Assembly (NCBI RefSeq): GCF_002951615.1
Contig: NZ_CP019062.1
Span: 310,001-374,000 of the forward strand
DNA length: 64,000 bases
Direction: 5' to 3'
From: Rahnella sikkimica
Lineage (GTDB): Bacteria > Pseudomonadota > Gammaproteobacteria > Enterobacterales > Enterobacteriaceae
Each line of letters opens with the position of its first letter. The first letter of the stretch is position 1. The position numbers and the translations under genes are program-made. Below, one piece after another: positions 51,349 to 60,986 of this stretch. Under the pieces are notes generated by a model that saw only the letters and a program-made list of their open reading frames with translations, made no database searches and had not been told where the DNA came from.

Positions 51349-52709
51349 TCAGTGACTGGCCGTGGCGTGAACGGGCGAACTGTTCGCCGTTTGCCGTAGC
51401 GCTGAAAGCCGGGGATATCGCCTGGTGCTGGCGTGATTTGCAGCATCGTGTCGATGCACTGGCATCCGGTTTTATTGAGCAGGGTGTCAGTGAAGGTGCT
51501 GGTGTTGTACTGCGCAGTAAAAACAGCCTCGAAGCGCTGCTCAGTTATCTGGCGCTGTTGCAGGTTGGCGCCCGTTTACTGCCGCTGAATCCGCAGTTGC
51601 CGCAGAGTCTTTGCGAAGAATTGTTGCCACAGCTGGACGTCAGTTTTGTTCTGGATCTGACCGGACAACCGCTGTCCCTGAGCCAGACGCCTCTGTATTT
51701 GCGTAACGCGTTTTCGGTCAATAGTGTTCCATGGCAGCCGGAGCGTATTGCAACAATGACGCTCACTTCTGGCTCCAGCGGGCTGCCGAAAGCCGCTGCA
51801 CACACCGTTGCCGCTCATCTTGCCAGCGCGCGCGGCGTTCTGGGCTTGATTCCGTTTACACACAACGACAGCTGGCTGCTTTCGCTGCCGCAGTTTCATG
51901 TTTCGGGGCAGGGGATTATCTGGCGATGGCTTACCGCCGGTGCCTCGCTGGTGCTGGCTGGCGATCAAAGTATCGGGTCTGCGCTGAAAGAATGCAGTCA
52001 CGCATCGCTGGTGCCGACGCAGCTCTGGCGGCTGCTGAAAGAGCAGACCTTGCCGATATCCTTACGGCATGTGTTGCTTGGTGGCGCGCAGATCCCGCTG
52101 GAACTCACCACGCAGGCTGAACATGCGGGCGTTCAGTGCTGGTGCGGTTACGGGATGACGGAAACGGCGTCCACGGTCACGGCCAAACGCGCTGATGCGT
52201 CGGCGGGTGTGGGTATGCCGCTGGCCGGAAAAGACGTCCGTCTTTCTGACGAAGAAATCCTGATCCGTGCCGACAGCCTGGCGGCCGGTTACTGGAAAAA
52301 CGGTGGTCTGACGCCGCTGACGGGTGCCGATGGCTGGCTGCATACCCGCGATCGCGGCGGGTGGCATGCCGGAGAACTGTTTATCGCCGGGCGTCTGGAT
52401 AACCTGTTTTTCAGCGGCGGCGAAGGCATTCAGCCGGAAGATATCGAAAAAGTGCTGGTCAGCCATCCTCAGGTTTCACAGGCTTTTGTGGTTCCCGTTG
52501 CTGATGAACAGTTCGGACATCGTCCGGTGGCGGTGCTCGACGCACAGGCCGGGCTGGTTTATTCGGAACTGAATCTTTGGCTGAGCCGGAAATTGCCGCA
52601 TTTCCAGTTGCCGGTGGCGTATCACGCGCTGCCCGAAACGCTGGCGCAGGGCGGTATCAAAATCTCCCGGCTGCGCATCCGGCAGTGGATTGAAACGCTG
52701 ACCGCGTAG
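51345..52709 (+). CDS. menE: o-Succinylbenzoate-CoA ligase MenE
   Basis: MenE activates o-succinylbenzoate to its CoA thioester with ATP. The product is 454 aa, an ANL-superfamily adenylating enzyme. The AMP-binding P-loop is [17 protein letters not shown] (about residues 141-157). [12 protein letters not shown] is the A5 motif, [20 protein letters not shown] the A7-A8 region, and the catalytic Lys is near [11 protein letters not shown] start it at 51345 (MISDWPWRE, like E. coli MIFSDWPWR), overlapping the menC stop; an ATG at 51333 is in frame. It ends the men operon. Confidence 0.94.
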   Translation: MISDWPWRERANCSPFAVALKAGDIAWCWRDLQHRVDALASGFIEQGVSEGAGVVLRSKNSLEALLSYLALLQVGARLLPLNPQLPQSLCEELLPQLDVSFVLDLTGQPLSLSQTPLYLRNAFSVNSVPWQPERIATMTLTSGSSGLPKAAAHTVAAHLASARGVLGLIPFTHNDSWLLSLPQFHVSGQGIIWRWLTAGASLVLAGDQSIGSALKECSHASLVPTQLWRLLKEQTLPISLRHVLLGGAQIPLELTTQAEHAGVQCWCGYGMTETASTVTAKRADASAGVGMPLAGKDVRLSDEEILIRADSLAAGYWKNGGLTPLTGADGWLHTRDRGGWHAGELFIAGRLDNLFFSGGEGIQPEDIEKVLVSHPQVSQAFVVPVADEQFGHRPVAVLDAQAGLVYSELNLWLSRKLPHFQLPVAYHALPETLAQGGIKISRLRIRQWIETLTA

Positions 52710-52712
52710 ACG

Positions 52713-52739
52713 AAAAAAGGGCCGCATCGCGCGGCCCTT
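52713..52739. terminator. Bidirectional terminator between menE and katA
   Basis: AAGGGCCGC (52717-52725) pairs with GCGGCCCTT (52731-52739). Six A precede the stem core (52713-52718), giving a T-run on the minus strand for katA, while a TTATCATT tail serves menE. Confidence 0.88.
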
Positions 52740-52764
52740 ATCATTGCTTACGGTGTTAACCGGA

Positions 52765-54198
52765 TCAGGCTTTCAGCGCTTCTTCGACACCCGCGCCATA
52801 TGCCAGATCGACTTTATAGAACAGGTCGAGCTGGCGTTTTTGCGTTTCAGGTGATGCATGTTTCAGTTCACCCGCAATCCGCGCAAACATACGCTGATGT
52901 TCTTCGGCAGAAAGCAGATTGAACAGCAGACGCGGCTGCGTGTAGTAATCGTCATCTTCGCGGTGATTCCAGTGGTCTGCCGCGCCTTCAATCGTCAGCG
53001 GTGGTTCGCTGTAGTCTGGCTGTTCCTGGAATAACCCTGCACTGTTGGGCTCATACGTCACGCCGTTGCCGCTGTTGCCGTCAACACGCATCGCGCCGTC
53101 GCGGTGATAATTATGGAACGGGCATTTTGGCGCGTTCACCGGGATCTGATGATGGTTCACGCCCAGACGGTAACGATGCGCGTCGCCGTAAGAGAACAGG
53201 CGGCCCTGCAACATTCTGTCCGGTGAGAAACCGATACCGGGCACCACATTCGCCGGGCTCATCGCCACCTGTTCAACTTCGGCAAAGTAGTTTTCCGGAT
53301 TACGGTTCAGCGCGAATTCACCGACCTCAATCAGCGGGTAATCGCTGTGCAACCAGACTTTGGTCAGGTCAAACGGGTTATACGGTAGTTCAGAAGCTTC
53401 TGCTTCGGGCATGATTTGCACGAACAGTTTCCAGCGCGGAAAATCGCCGCGTTCAATGGCGTCATACAGATCACGCTGTGAACTCTCGCGGTCGGTGCCC
53501 ACCAGTTTTTCGGCTTCATCGTCCATCAGGTTTTCAATACCCTGCTGGCAGCGGAAATGGAATTTCACCCAGAAACGCGCATTTTCTGCATTGATAAAGC
53601 TAAAAGTGTGGCTGCCGAAGCCGTGAATATGACGGTAAGACGTTGGCAAGCCACGGTCACTGACGTCGATGGTCAACTGATGTAGCGCTTCCGGCAGATG
53701 CGAGAAGAAATCCCATTTATAGGCCGGGTTGCGCAGGTTTGTACGCGGGTCACGTTTTACGACGTGGTTAAGATCCGGGAATTTCAGCGGATCACGCAGG
53801 TAGAAGATCGGCGTATTGTTGCCGACTAAATCCCAGTTGCCTTCTTCGGTATAGAACTTCATGGAGAAACCGCGAATATCACGTTCTGCATCCGCTGCAC
53901 CGCGCTCACCGGCAACGGTAGAGAAACGGATAAACATGTCGGTTTGCTTGCCGATTTCAGAGAAGATTTTAGCGCGGGTGTACTGCGTAATATCATGCGT
54001 CACGGTGAACGTGCCGTGCGCGCCGGAACCTTTTGCATGCATACGACGCTCAGGGATCACTTCGCGGTCGAAGTGGGCTAATTTTTCAAGAAACCAGACA
54101 TCTTGCAGAAGCAGCGGGCCACGCCGGCCCGCAGTGATGACATTGTTATTATCGACGACGGGTGCGCCAGCGGCTGTGGTTAATCCTTTCTTCGTCAT
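52765..54198 (-). CDS. katA: Monofunctional haem catalase KatA
   Basis: This 477 aa catalase decomposes hydrogen peroxide to water and oxygen. The size fits the small-subunit haem catalases. The distal histidine is His54 in [16 protein letters not shown], the distal Asn is in [13 protein letters not shown] (about residue 128), and the proximal haem ligand is Tyr337 in [13 protein letters not shown]. coli K-12 has no such small-subunit enzyme (it uses KatG and KatE) and none at this position, so this is an accessory gene relative to E. coli. AAGGAA precedes the ATG. A partial OxyR-like site lies about 140 bp upstream. Confidence 0.96.
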   Translation of the reverse strand: MTKKGLTTAAGAPVVDNNNVITAGRRGPLLLQDVWFLEKLAHFDREVIPERRMHAKGSGAHGTFTVTHDITQYTRAKIFSEIGKQTDMFIRFSTVAGERGAADAERDIRGFSMKFYTEEGNWDLVGNNTPIFYLRDPLKFPDLNHVVKRDPRTNLRNPAYKWDFFSHLPEALHQLTIDVSDRGLPTSYRHIHGFGSHTFSFINAENARFWVKFHFRCQQGIENLMDDEAEKLVGTDRESSQRDLYDAIERGDFPRWKLFVQIMPEAEASELPYNPFDLTKVWLHSDYPLIEVGEFALNRNPENYFAEVEQVAMSPANVVPGIGFSPDRMLQGRLFSYGDAHRYRLGVNHHQIPVNAPKCPFHNYHRDGAMRVDGNSGNGVTYEPNSAGLFQEQPDYSEPPLTIEGAADHWNHREDDDYYTQPRLLFNLLSAEEHQRMFARIAGELKHASPETQKRQLDLFYKVDLAYGAGVEEALKA

Positions 54199-54518
54199 GA
54201 CAATTCCTTCCAGTTTGAAACGGGTGGGGGGTAAAAGGGGCTGTGGTAGCCTTTTTACAGTCCTTGTCTGAGGGTTGCTTTCCTAAGCAAAATTCACTCT
54301 ACCCACTAGTAATAAACCCTATATTGATCAGGGGCAAATAGGCTGGAGTTATCATTCCGATTAGAAACCTTCGTTTCATCAATGAAATCGATGTTTCTTA
54401 CAATTTACCGCCTTTTCGCGAATGTTTTAAAGTTCCAAAAAGTTGTTACAGCAGAGTGAATTGCTTTAGACTTCAGGCGGAAGAATCATTGTCGTTTAGC
54501 AATTATTTAGGATAAATA
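54199..54518. other. Divergent intergenic region katA/yfaZ
   Basis: This 320 bp stretch holds the promoters of katA (minus) and yfaZ (plus). ATAGGCTGGAGTTAT (54338-54352) matches eight of ten fixed positions of one 15-base OxyR half-operator, but neither neighbouring half is convincing. No gene is seen. Confidence 0.45.
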
Positions 54519-55064
54519 ATGAAAAAGTTTCTTGTCGCTGGTATTGCTGCCAGTCTGATGTTCGCGGCGGCTTCTGCCAATGCAATCAGCGTGAATGGTG
54601 AAGTTGGCGAGCATTACACCCACTTAGGCGTGGGCTTTGGCACCACCTCTCCGGGCCTGGCGTTGAGCGGTGACTGGACGCATAACGACGACGACGGCGA
54701 TGTCGCAGGTCTGGGTCTGGGCTACAACATCCCGTTGGGTCCGTTTATGGCCACTGTCGGTGGTAAAGGTCTTTATACCAATCCGAAAGACGGCGACGAA
54801 GGTTACGCAGCGGCAGTCGGCGGCGGCCTGCAATTGCCCATCGCTAAACTGTTCACCCTGTACGGCGATTACTATTATTCTCCGGATTCATTGTCCAGCG
54901 GCATTGGCAACTATAAAGAAGCCAACGCGGGCGTGCGTCTGACGGCGATTCCGTTAGTGACCGTGAGCGTGGGTTACCGCTACATGGCGCTGGATGGCAA
55001 AGACGGTAACCGAGACAACATCGTCGCCGATGGCGCGTATGTCGGCGGCGCTGTTAATTTCTAA
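54519..55064 (+). CDS. yfaZ: YfaZ-family outer membrane protein
   Basis: This 181 aa protein has a signal peptide of 22 residues ending ASANA. The mature part alternates in beta-strand fashion and ends with an aromatic residue (VGGAVNF), typical of small outer-membrane barrels. Conserved pieces are LGLGYNIPLGPFMATVGGKG and SVGYRYMALDGKDGNRDN. The function is unknown. As in E. coli, it is followed by the cinA-like yfaY. Confidence 0.88.
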   Translation: MKKFLVAGIAASLMFAAASANAISVNGEVGEHYTHLGVGFGTTSPGLALSGDWTHNDDDGDVAGLGLGYNIPLGPFMATVGGKGLYTNPKDGDEGYAAAVGGGLQLPIAKLFTLYGDYYYSPDSLSSGIGNYKEANAGVRLTAIPLVTVSVGYRYMALDGKDGNRDNIVADGAYVGGAVNF

Positions 55065-55097
55065 TTCCTCTTTATCTTTCGAGGAATAATGTGTTCA

Positions 55098-55121
55098 AGC
55101 CTGCTTAGCGGGCTTTTTTTT
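55098..55121 (+). terminator. Terminator after yfaZ
   Basis: AGCCTGC (55098-55104), loop TTA, GCGGGCT (55108-55114) with one G-T pair, then eight T. It is a strong intrinsic terminator. Confidence 0.92.
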
Positions 55122-55207
55122 CGTCTGTACTTTCACTTTGTGCCTGAGCGATTGTGTTTCAGCGTGAGCTTTTCTACAGTAGAAGGACAAAACGAGAGGA
55201 GAAAGTG

Positions 55208-56412
55208 ATGCTTAGGGTTGAGATGCTCAGTACCGGCGAGGAAGTTCTTCACGGTCAAATAGTGGATTCAAACGCCGCCTGGTTGGCCAGTTATCTGTTT
55301 GACCAGGGCCTTCCGATGACCAGTCGTGAAACGGTGGGCGACAGTCTGGACGAACTGGTTAGCGTTATGAAAGAGCGCAGTCATATCGCAGATGTGTTAA
55401 TCGTAAACGGGGTTTAGGGCCGACAACGGACGATTTAAGCGCGCAGGCCGCCGCCAAAGCCTGCGGCGTTGAACTGGTTGAAGACGCCGGGTGGATCAAA
55501 ACCATGCAGGCATTCTTTAACGAACGTGGCCGCCCGATGGCCGAATCCAACCGTAAACAGGCGCAGATCCCGTCCAATGCCGAACTGCTGGATAACCCGG
55601 TTGGCACAGCCTGCGGATTCAGCGTCAGGCTCAACCGTTGCCAGATTTTCTTCACGCCGGGCGTACCTTCCGAATTCAAAGTGATGGTTGAGCAGCAAAT
55701 TGTTCCGCGCCTTCACAAACAATTCCCTGCACTCGAAGCGCCATTGTGTCTGCGTCTGACCACCTTCGGGCGCGGTGAAAGCGATCTCGCCACTGAACTG
55801 GATAAACTCGAACTGCCGGAAGGCGTGGTGATGGGCTATCGCTCATCGTCACCCATTATCGAACTGAAAGTCACCGGCCCGCGTTCGCAGGAAGCGGCGA
55901 TGCGTAAAGCCTTCGAACGTGTTCGCGAAGTGGCGGGCGAGAGCACCATTTTTGAAGGTCTGGGGAGTTTGCCGGATCGTCTGGCTGAGCGTCTGCTGGC
56001 ACAAAACCTGCGTCTTGCGGTGAGTGAAAGTTTCACTGGCGGCCTGCTGAACTGGCGGCTGCAAAGCGCAGGCGTTCCGCTGGCCGGAGGAGAACTGCTG
56101 GCGCACAGCGAAGAGGCATCTCCGGAAAAATCCCTCGAAAGCCTGCTGGCGCGTGCCCGGTGTCTGGCGGAAAAAACCGGTGCACAACTCGCGCTGGCTG
56201 TCGGCGCAATATCCGGCGATCAGCTTAGCCTTGCCTTGCATACGCCCTCCGGCACACGTGGATTAACGATTCGTTATACCGCCACACGTCACGGACTGAC
56301 GTTACGGCAGGAGACGATGGCGATGGTCGCGATGGATATGTTACGTCGTTATCTGAACGGGTGGGAGGTCGTGGCGGATTATCCGTGGCTCGACCGCGTC
56401 GGGAAGGTCTAG
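55208..56412 (+). pseudogene. yfaY: CinA-like protein YfaY, broken by a one-base frameshift
   Basis: The gene opens well: AGGAG upstream, then MLRVEMLSTGEEVLHGQIVD, the molybdopterin-binding (MoCF) fold of CinA-like proteins. After HIADVLIVNG the frame runs into TAG at 55415-55417. Reading on in the next frame gives LGPTTDDLSAQAAAKACG and continues without a stop to 56412. E. coli reads VNGGLGPT here. Adding one G to the GGGG at 55409-55412 restores a protein of about 401 aa, against 400 in E. coli. The rest is intact (NPVGTACGFSVRLNRC, FFTPGVPSEFKVMVEQ, FTGGLLNWRL). This is either a recent pseudogene, a slippery homopolymer or a sequencing error. Confidence 0.9.
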
Positions 56413-56430
56413 CTTTTGAAAAGCTAAGAT

Positions 56431-56487
56431 CAAAACCTTGGGTTGCCACCCAAACTGGCAAAACCTTGGGCTCGCCGCCCAAACTGG
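56431..56487 (+). repeat. Tandem pair of hairpin units with a compensatory change
   Basis: Unit 1 (56431-56458) and unit 2 (56459-56487) share CAAAACCTTGGG and CCCAAACTGG. In unit 1 the stem is TTGGGT/ACCCAA; in unit 2 it is TTGGGC/GCCCAA, so a T-A pair has become C-G while pairing is kept. They directly precede copy C of the larger repeat. Confidence 0.8.
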
Positions 56488-56488
56488 C

Positions 56489-56690
56489 CCAAAGGGCGCG
56501 TTAACGCGCGCGCCCTCTGGACACCCGCGCTTTTTAACTGCGCGCTACCGCTCGCTGGCTACGTTTCAGAAACTCCGGCGAGTGCCGCAAAATCCCGCCG
56601 CTGCGCGGTTCCCTCCCGTCGGATTACAAACCGCGCGAAAAGATGCGCGGTTTTCCATCTCTCCTTACGGCGTGATTTTTGAAAGCGGCC
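56489..56690 (+). repeat. About 245 bp structured repeat, copy C
   Basis: The head hairpin is AGGGCGCG/CGCGCCCT within 56489-56520. The body has GCGCTACCGCTCGCTGGCTA followed by CGTTTCAG, then CCGCCGCTGCGCGGTTCCCT, and the end TTTTTGAAAGCGGCC (56676-56690). These parts occur in the same order as in copy A. No coding function is evident. Confidence 0.78.
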
Positions 56691-56771
56691 ACTGGCTTTT
56701 TAGTTCACAACCTCGCGTGCCATTCATCATTTAAAATCCAAGAAATCTTATAATCGATTATTTTGAAAGGT

Positions 56772-56966
56772 GAGATGGCGCGCTCAGAAATTTTGCTGAC
56801 CGAGGGTTCGAGACCGCAAGGCTCGAAGCCCGTAGGGAGGGTACCGCGCAGCGGCAAAATTTCGCGCCACATTCGGTTGTGCCAGAACATGTCCATCGCC
56901 CCAGCGATAGCGCGTAGTGAAAGAGCCAGGGGGTCTTGGGGGCGGCGGCGATAAGCCGCCCCCAAG
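56772..56966 (-). repeat. About 245 bp structured repeat, copy D (diverged)
   Basis: On the minus strand it begins with a 12 bp perfect hairpin, arms 56955-56966 and 56935-56946 (CTTGGGGGCGGC/GCCGCCCCCAAG). Then come CGCGCTATCGCTGG and GCGCGAAATTTTGCCGCTGC, with GGTTCGAGACC on the plus strand as in copy A. The TTTTTGAAAGCGGC end is not recognisable. It converges with copy C. Confidence 0.72.
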
Positions 56967-56993
56967 TCGGTGTGGGCCGACGCCCACGACCTT

Positions 56994-57017
56994 GATTTAG
57001 ATTTAGATTTAGATTTT
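56994..57017 (+). repeat. Hexanucleotide tandem repeat
   Basis: GATTTA occurs three times in a row (56994-57011), followed by GATTTT. It lies just downstream of the yfaE-nrdB-nrdA operon, beside copy D. Confidence 0.85.
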
Positions 57018-57066
57018 GAATTTAAACCGGAAGCCAATCTCAACAGCGGGTACGGGCAGCAGCCCG

Positions 57067-57327
57067 CTAAAATTCAACTTCAATATCCCCCACCGGCAAG
57101 CAGCAGCATGGAAGGACATCTCCTTCAGCCACAAACGCCAGCGGTTTCTCACTGTACTCAACCGTTCCGCGAACGAGCTTCATCCGACACGATCCGCAGT
57201 AACCTTCCCGGCACTGGTATTCTACTTCAACCTGATGATGTTCAAACACTTCCAGCAAATTCCGGTGGCCGGATTTGCAGGCCAGTTGCTGGCCGCTTGC
57301 TGAAAGTGTGATCGTCCTGTCCGTCAT
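57067..57327 (-). CDS. yfaE: [2Fe-2S] ferredoxin-like protein YfaE
   Basis: YfaE supplies electrons to maintain the diferric-tyrosyl radical of NrdB in class Ia ribonucleotide reductase. The product is 86 aa. The plant-type ferredoxin motif is seen in QCREGYCGSCRMKL (about residues 38-51), with the fourth ligand in DVLPCCCLPVGD. The ATG directly follows the nrdB stop (TAAATG), so it is the last gene of the nrdAB operon. Confidence 0.95.
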   Translation of the reverse strand: MTDRTITLSASGQQLACKSGHRNLLEVFEHHQVEVEYQCREGYCGSCRMKLVRGTVEYSEKPLAFVAEGDVLPCCCLPVGDIEVEF

Positions 57328-58458
57328 TTAAAGCTCGAAATCACTCAAATCGTCGGCGTGAACTTCAGAGTCAATCTGACCAACCAGATAGGAGCTCACT
57401 TCCACTTCCTGCGGCGCAACCTGCACGTTGTCGGAAACCAGCCACGCGTTGATCCACGGGATCGGGTTAGAGCGGGTTTTGAACGGTGCGGTCAGACCCA
57501 CGGCCTGCATGCGGATGTTGGTGATGTATTCCACGTACTGACACAAAATGTCTTTGTTCAGGCCAATCATGGAACCATCTTTGAACAGATATTCCGCCCA
57601 GTCTTTTTCCTGTTGCGCCGCCAGTACGAACAGGTCATGACATTCCTGCTCACACTCTTTGGCGATTTCCACCATTTCCGGGTCATCCTGGCCTGAACGC
57701 AGCAGGTTCAGCGCGTGCTGAGTGCCGGTCAGATGCAGCGCTTCGTCGCGGGCGATCATCTTGATGATTTTCGCATTCCCTTCCATCAGTTCGCGTTCCG
57801 CAAAGGCGAAGGAACAGGCAAAGCTGACGTAGAAGCGCACGGCTTCCAGCGCGTTGACGCTCATCAGGCAGATGTAGAGTTTTTTCTTCAGTTCACGCAG
57901 GTTTACCACGACGGTTTTGCCGTTGACCTGATGCGTGCCTTCGCCCAGCAGGTGATAGTAGCTGGTCATTTCGATCAGCGTGTCGTAGTAACCGGAAATG
58001 TCTTTCGCGCGCTTGAGGATTTCTTCGTTAGTGACGATATCGTCAAACACAATCGCCGGATCGTTGACGATGTTACGGATGATGTGCGTGTAAGAGCGGG
58101 AGTGAATCGTTTCTGAAAACGCCCAGGTTTCAACCCACGTTTCCAGCTCAGGAATGGAAATCAGCGGTAACAACGCCACGTTCGGGCTGCGGCCCTGAAT
58201 GGAATCGAGCAACGTCTGGTATTTCAGGTTGCTCAGGAAGATATGTTTTTCATGATCCGGCAGCGCCTGAAAATCGATACGGTCGCGGGACACATCAATC
58301 TCTTCAGGACGCCAGAAGAAGGACAGCTGCTTTTCGATCAGCTTCTCAAAGATTTCATGTTTCTGCTGGTCGAAACGGGCAACGTTGACTGACTGGCCGA
58401 AAAACATCGGTTCCAGCAGTTGGTTATTTTTGTTCTGAGAGAAAGTGCTATAAGCCAT
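57328..58458 (-). CDS. nrdB: Ribonucleoside-diphosphate reductase 1 subunit beta NrdB
   Basis: NrdB holds the dinuclear iron centre and stable tyrosyl radical of the aerobic class Ia ribonucleotide reductase. The product is 376 aa, the E. coli length. Iron ligands and the radical Tyr lie in [18 protein letters not shown] (Glu115, His118, Tyr122 in E. coli numbering without Met), with further ligands in [11 protein letters not shown] and [15 protein letters not shown]. The C-terminal tail binding NrdA is [14 protein letters not shown] start at 58458 ([10 protein letters not shown]); five more residues are open upstream. Confidence 0.97.
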   Translation of the reverse strand: MAYSTFSQNKNNQLLEPMFFGQSVNVARFDQQKHEIFEKLIEKQLSFFWRPEEIDVSRDRIDFQALPDHEKHIFLSNLKYQTLLDSIQGRSPNVALLPLISIPELETWVETWAFSETIHSRSYTHIIRNIVNDPAIVFDDIVTNEEILKRAKDISGYYDTLIEMTSYYHLLGEGTHQVNGKTVVVNLRELKKKLYICLMSVNALEAVRFYVSFACSFAFAERELMEGNAKIIKMIARDEALHLTGTQHALNLLRSGQDDPEMVEIAKECEQECHDLFVLAAQQEKDWAEYLFKDGSMIGLNKDILCQYVEYITNIRMQAVGLTAPFKTRSNPIPWINAWLVSDNVQVAPQEVEVSSYLVGQIDSEVHADDLSDFEL

Positions 58459-58472
58459 ATTGTCCTCGGACA

Positions 58473-58494
58473 AAAGCCCCGGTTAAGGGGCTTT
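58473..58494 (-). promoter_or_regulatory. nrdA-nrdB intercistronic hairpin
   Basis: AAAGCCCC (58473-58480), loop GGTTAA, GGGGCTTT (58487-58494). It lies between the nrdA stop and the nrdB start and may act as a partial terminator or mRNA stabiliser that sets the subunit ratio. Confidence 0.65.
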
Positions 58495-58522
58495 GTTTAA
58501 AATAATAAATCAAAACAAATGA

Positions 58523-60805
58523 TTAGATTTTGCAGGCACCGCTTTCGCAGTCGTCAGCCACTTCCGCTTTCATGTCTTCCTGCACATCGTCAGCACCGTC
58601 GCGGGTGTTCTGATAGTACAGAGTTTTCACGCCGAATTTGTAGGCCGTCAGCAAGTCTTTCAACAACTGTTTCATCGGCACTTTACTGTTCGGGAAGCGT
58701 GACGGGTCGTAGTTGGTGTTCGACGAAATCGCCTGATCGATGAATTTCTGCATCACGCCAACCAATTGCAGGTAACCGTCGTTGTTCGGCATGTCCCACA
58801 GCAGTTCGTACTGATCTTTCAGACGCTCATACTCAGGCACAACCTGACGCAGGATGCCGTCTTTTGATGCTTTGATGCTGATGTGACCGCGCGGCGGCTC
58901 GATGCCGTTGGTGGCATTGGAGATCTGCGAAGACGTCTCGGAAGGCATCAGCGCGGACAGCGTGGAGTTACGCAGGCCGTGGGTTTTAATGCTTTCACGC
59001 AGGGAATCCCAGTCCAGATGCAGCGGTTCATTGCAAATCGCATCCAGATCTTTCTTGTACGTATCGACCGGCATGATGCCTTGCGAGTAAGTGGTTTCGT
59101 TGAACCACTGGCACGCGCCTTGTTCTTTCGCCAGTTCGTTGGAGGCTTTCAGCAGATAATACTGAATGGCTTCGAACGTCCTGTGCGTCAGGTTGTTGGC
59201 ACTGCCGTCAGAATAACGCACGCCGTTTTTGGCCAGATAGTAAGCGTAGTTGATCACGCCGATACCCAGAGTACGACGGCCCATCGCACCGCGTTTTGCG
59301 GCCTTGATCGGGTAATCCTGATAATCGAGCAGGGCGTCGAGCGCACGAACGGCCAGAACCGCCAGCTCTTCCAGATCGTCCAGGCTTTCAATCGCGCCGA
59401 GGTTAAAGGCAGACAGCGTACACAGCGCAATCTCACCGTTTTCGTCGTTCACGTCGTCCAGCGGTTTGGTTGGCAGCGCGATTTCCAGACACAGGTTGGA
59501 CTGGCGAACAGGCGCGATAGCCGGATCAAACGGGCTGTGGGTGTTGCAATGGTCAACGTGCTGAATGTAGATACGCCCGGTTGAAGCACGTTCCTGCATC
59601 ATCAGGGAGAACAGCTCAACCGCTTTCACTTTCTGCTTACGGATGCTGGCGTCTTGCTCGTATTTTTCATACAGACGCTCGAACTCGTCCTGATCGGCGA
59701 AGAACGCATCGTACAGGCCAGGCACGTCGGACGGGCTGAACAGCGTGATATCGCCGCCTTTCACCAGACGCTGATACATCAGTTTGTTGATCTGCACGCC
59801 GTAATCCATATGGCGGACGCGGTTGCCTTCAACACCCCGATTGTTTTTCAGCACCAGCAGGCTTTCCACTTCCAGATGCCACATCGGGTAGAACAGTGTG
59901 GCTGCGCCGCCACGAACGCCGCCCTGAGAGCAGGATTTCACCGCCGTCTGGAAGTGCTTATAGAACGGGATACAACCGGTATGGAACGCTTCGCCGCCAC
60001 GGATCGGGCTGCCCAGCGCACGGATGCGACCGGCGTTGATGCCGATGCCGGCACGTTGGGAAACGTATTTCACGATGGCGCTGGACGTCGCGTTAATGGA
60101 ATCCAGGCTGTCGCCACATTCAATCAGAACGCAGGAACTGAACTGACGGGTTGGGGTGCGCACGCCAGACATGATTGGCGTAGGCAGAGAAATTTTGAAC
60201 GTCGAAATCGCGTCGTAGAAACGTTTGATGTAGTCCAGACGGGTTTCACGCGGATAGCCGGAGAACAGACAGGCAGCGACCAGAATGTACAGAAACTGCG
60301 CACTCTCGTAGATATCGCCGGTTACACGGTTCTGCGCCAGGTATTTTCCTTCGAGCTGTTTTACCGCTGCGTAGGAGAAATTCATGTCGCGCCAGTGGTC
60401 AATATAACTGTCCATCTGCTCGAACTCTTCAGCCGTGTAGTCTTCCAGCAGATGCTTGTCGTATTTACCCATATCAACCATGCGTTTCACCTGGTCGATC
60501 AGTTTTGGTGGTTCAAACTGACCGTAGGCTTTTTTACGCAGGTGGAAGATCGCCAGACGTGCAGCCAGATATTGATAATCCGGGGCATCTTTGGAGATCA
60601 GGTCGGCAGCCGCTTTGATAATCGTTTCATGAATATCAGCGGTTTTGATCCCGTCATAGAACTGGATGTGTGAACGAAGTTCTACTTGAGAAACTGATAC
60701 GTTTTGAAGACCTTCCGCTGCCCAGTCAATGACACGGTGGATTTTATCAAGATTGATGCGTTCTGTGCGGCCATCACGTTTAGTAACAAGCAGACTTTGG
60801 TTCAT
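58523..60805 (-). CDS. nrdA: Ribonucleoside-diphosphate reductase 1 subunit alpha NrdA
   Basis: NrdA is the catalytic subunit that reduces ribonucleoside diphosphates for DNA synthesis. The product is 760 aa, one less than E. coli. An N-terminal ATP-cone (about residues 5-95) gives allosteric control. The active-site cysteine lies in RQSNLCLEIALPTKP, with partner cysteine regions in RQFSSCVLIECGDS and GEIALCTLSAFNLG. The C-terminal CESGACKI carries the redox pair that recharges the site. NrdR and DnaA boxes lie upstream. Confidence 0.97.
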   Translation of the reverse strand: MNQSLLVTKRDGRTERINLDKIHRVIDWAAEGLQNVSVSQVELRSHIQFYDGIKTADIHETIIKAAADLISKDAPDYQYLAARLAIFHLRKKAYGQFEPPKLIDQVKRMVDMGKYDKHLLEDYTAEEFEQMDSYIDHWRDMNFSYAAVKQLEGKYLAQNRVTGDIYESAQFLYILVAACLFSGYPRETRLDYIKRFYDAISTFKISLPTPIMSGVRTPTRQFSSCVLIECGDSLDSINATSSAIVKYVSQRAGIGINAGRIRALGSPIRGGEAFHTGCIPFYKHFQTAVKSCSQGGVRGGAATLFYPMWHLEVESLLVLKNNRGVEGNRVRHMDYGVQINKLMYQRLVKGGDITLFSPSDVPGLYDAFFADQDEFERLYEKYEQDASIRKQKVKAVELFSLMMQERASTGRIYIQHVDHCNTHSPFDPAIAPVRQSNLCLEIALPTKPLDDVNDENGEIALCTLSAFNLGAIESLDDLEELAVLAVRALDALLDYQDYPIKAAKRGAMGRRTLGIGVINYAYYLAKNGVRYSDGSANNLTHRTFEAIQYYLLKASNELAKEQGACQWFNETTYSQGIMPVDTYKKDLDAICNEPLHLDWDSLRESIKTHGLRNSTLSALMPSETSSQISNATNGIEPPRGHISIKASKDGILRQVVPEYERLKDQYELLWDMPNNDGYLQLVGVMQKFIDQAISSNTNYDPSRFPNSKVPMKQLLKDLLTAYKFGVKTLYYQNTRDGADDVQEDMKAEVADDCESGACKI

Positions 60806-60901
60806 TCGGGGCGATACCTCAAAGGTTTATAAAGGGCTGACCGGGCCGTGAAAACACGCGCGACAGCACAAAGGCTCCCTTGTGTGCTGGTCAGGATATA
60901 A

Positions 60902-60917
60902 ACACAATATATTGTGG
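60902..60917. promoter_or_regulatory. NrdR box 1
   Basis: ACACAATATATTGTGG contains the perfect palindrome CACAATATATTGTG (60903-60916) and fits the NrdR consensus acaCwAtATaTwGtgt. It lies about 100 bp upstream of nrdA. Confidence 0.85.
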
Positions 60918-60933
60918 GTTTGTTATTTTCTGA

Positions 60934-60949
60934 TGACAAGATAGTGACT
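60934..60949. promoter_or_regulatory. NrdR box 2 (weak)
   Basis: TGACAAGATAGTGACT keeps about nine of the informative NrdR positions. Its centre is 32 bp from box 1, three helical turns, as expected for paired NrdR sites. Confidence 0.55.
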
Positions 60950-60986
60950 GAATGGCCCTTTGGCAAGTGAACAAAATCGCCAGTTT

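Noticed and set aside
54338..54352. Full OxyR operator upstream of katA
   Set aside because: Only one 15-base half matches well (8 of 10 positions); the adjacent half at the required spacing does not, so I list it only as a partial resemblance.
56438..57043. Small frames on both strands within repeat copies C and D (98 and 112 aa)
   Set aside because: Same reasoning: the minus-strand frame reads through the GATTTA microsatellite as a run of Ser-Lys, and neither has a start signal or a recognisable family.
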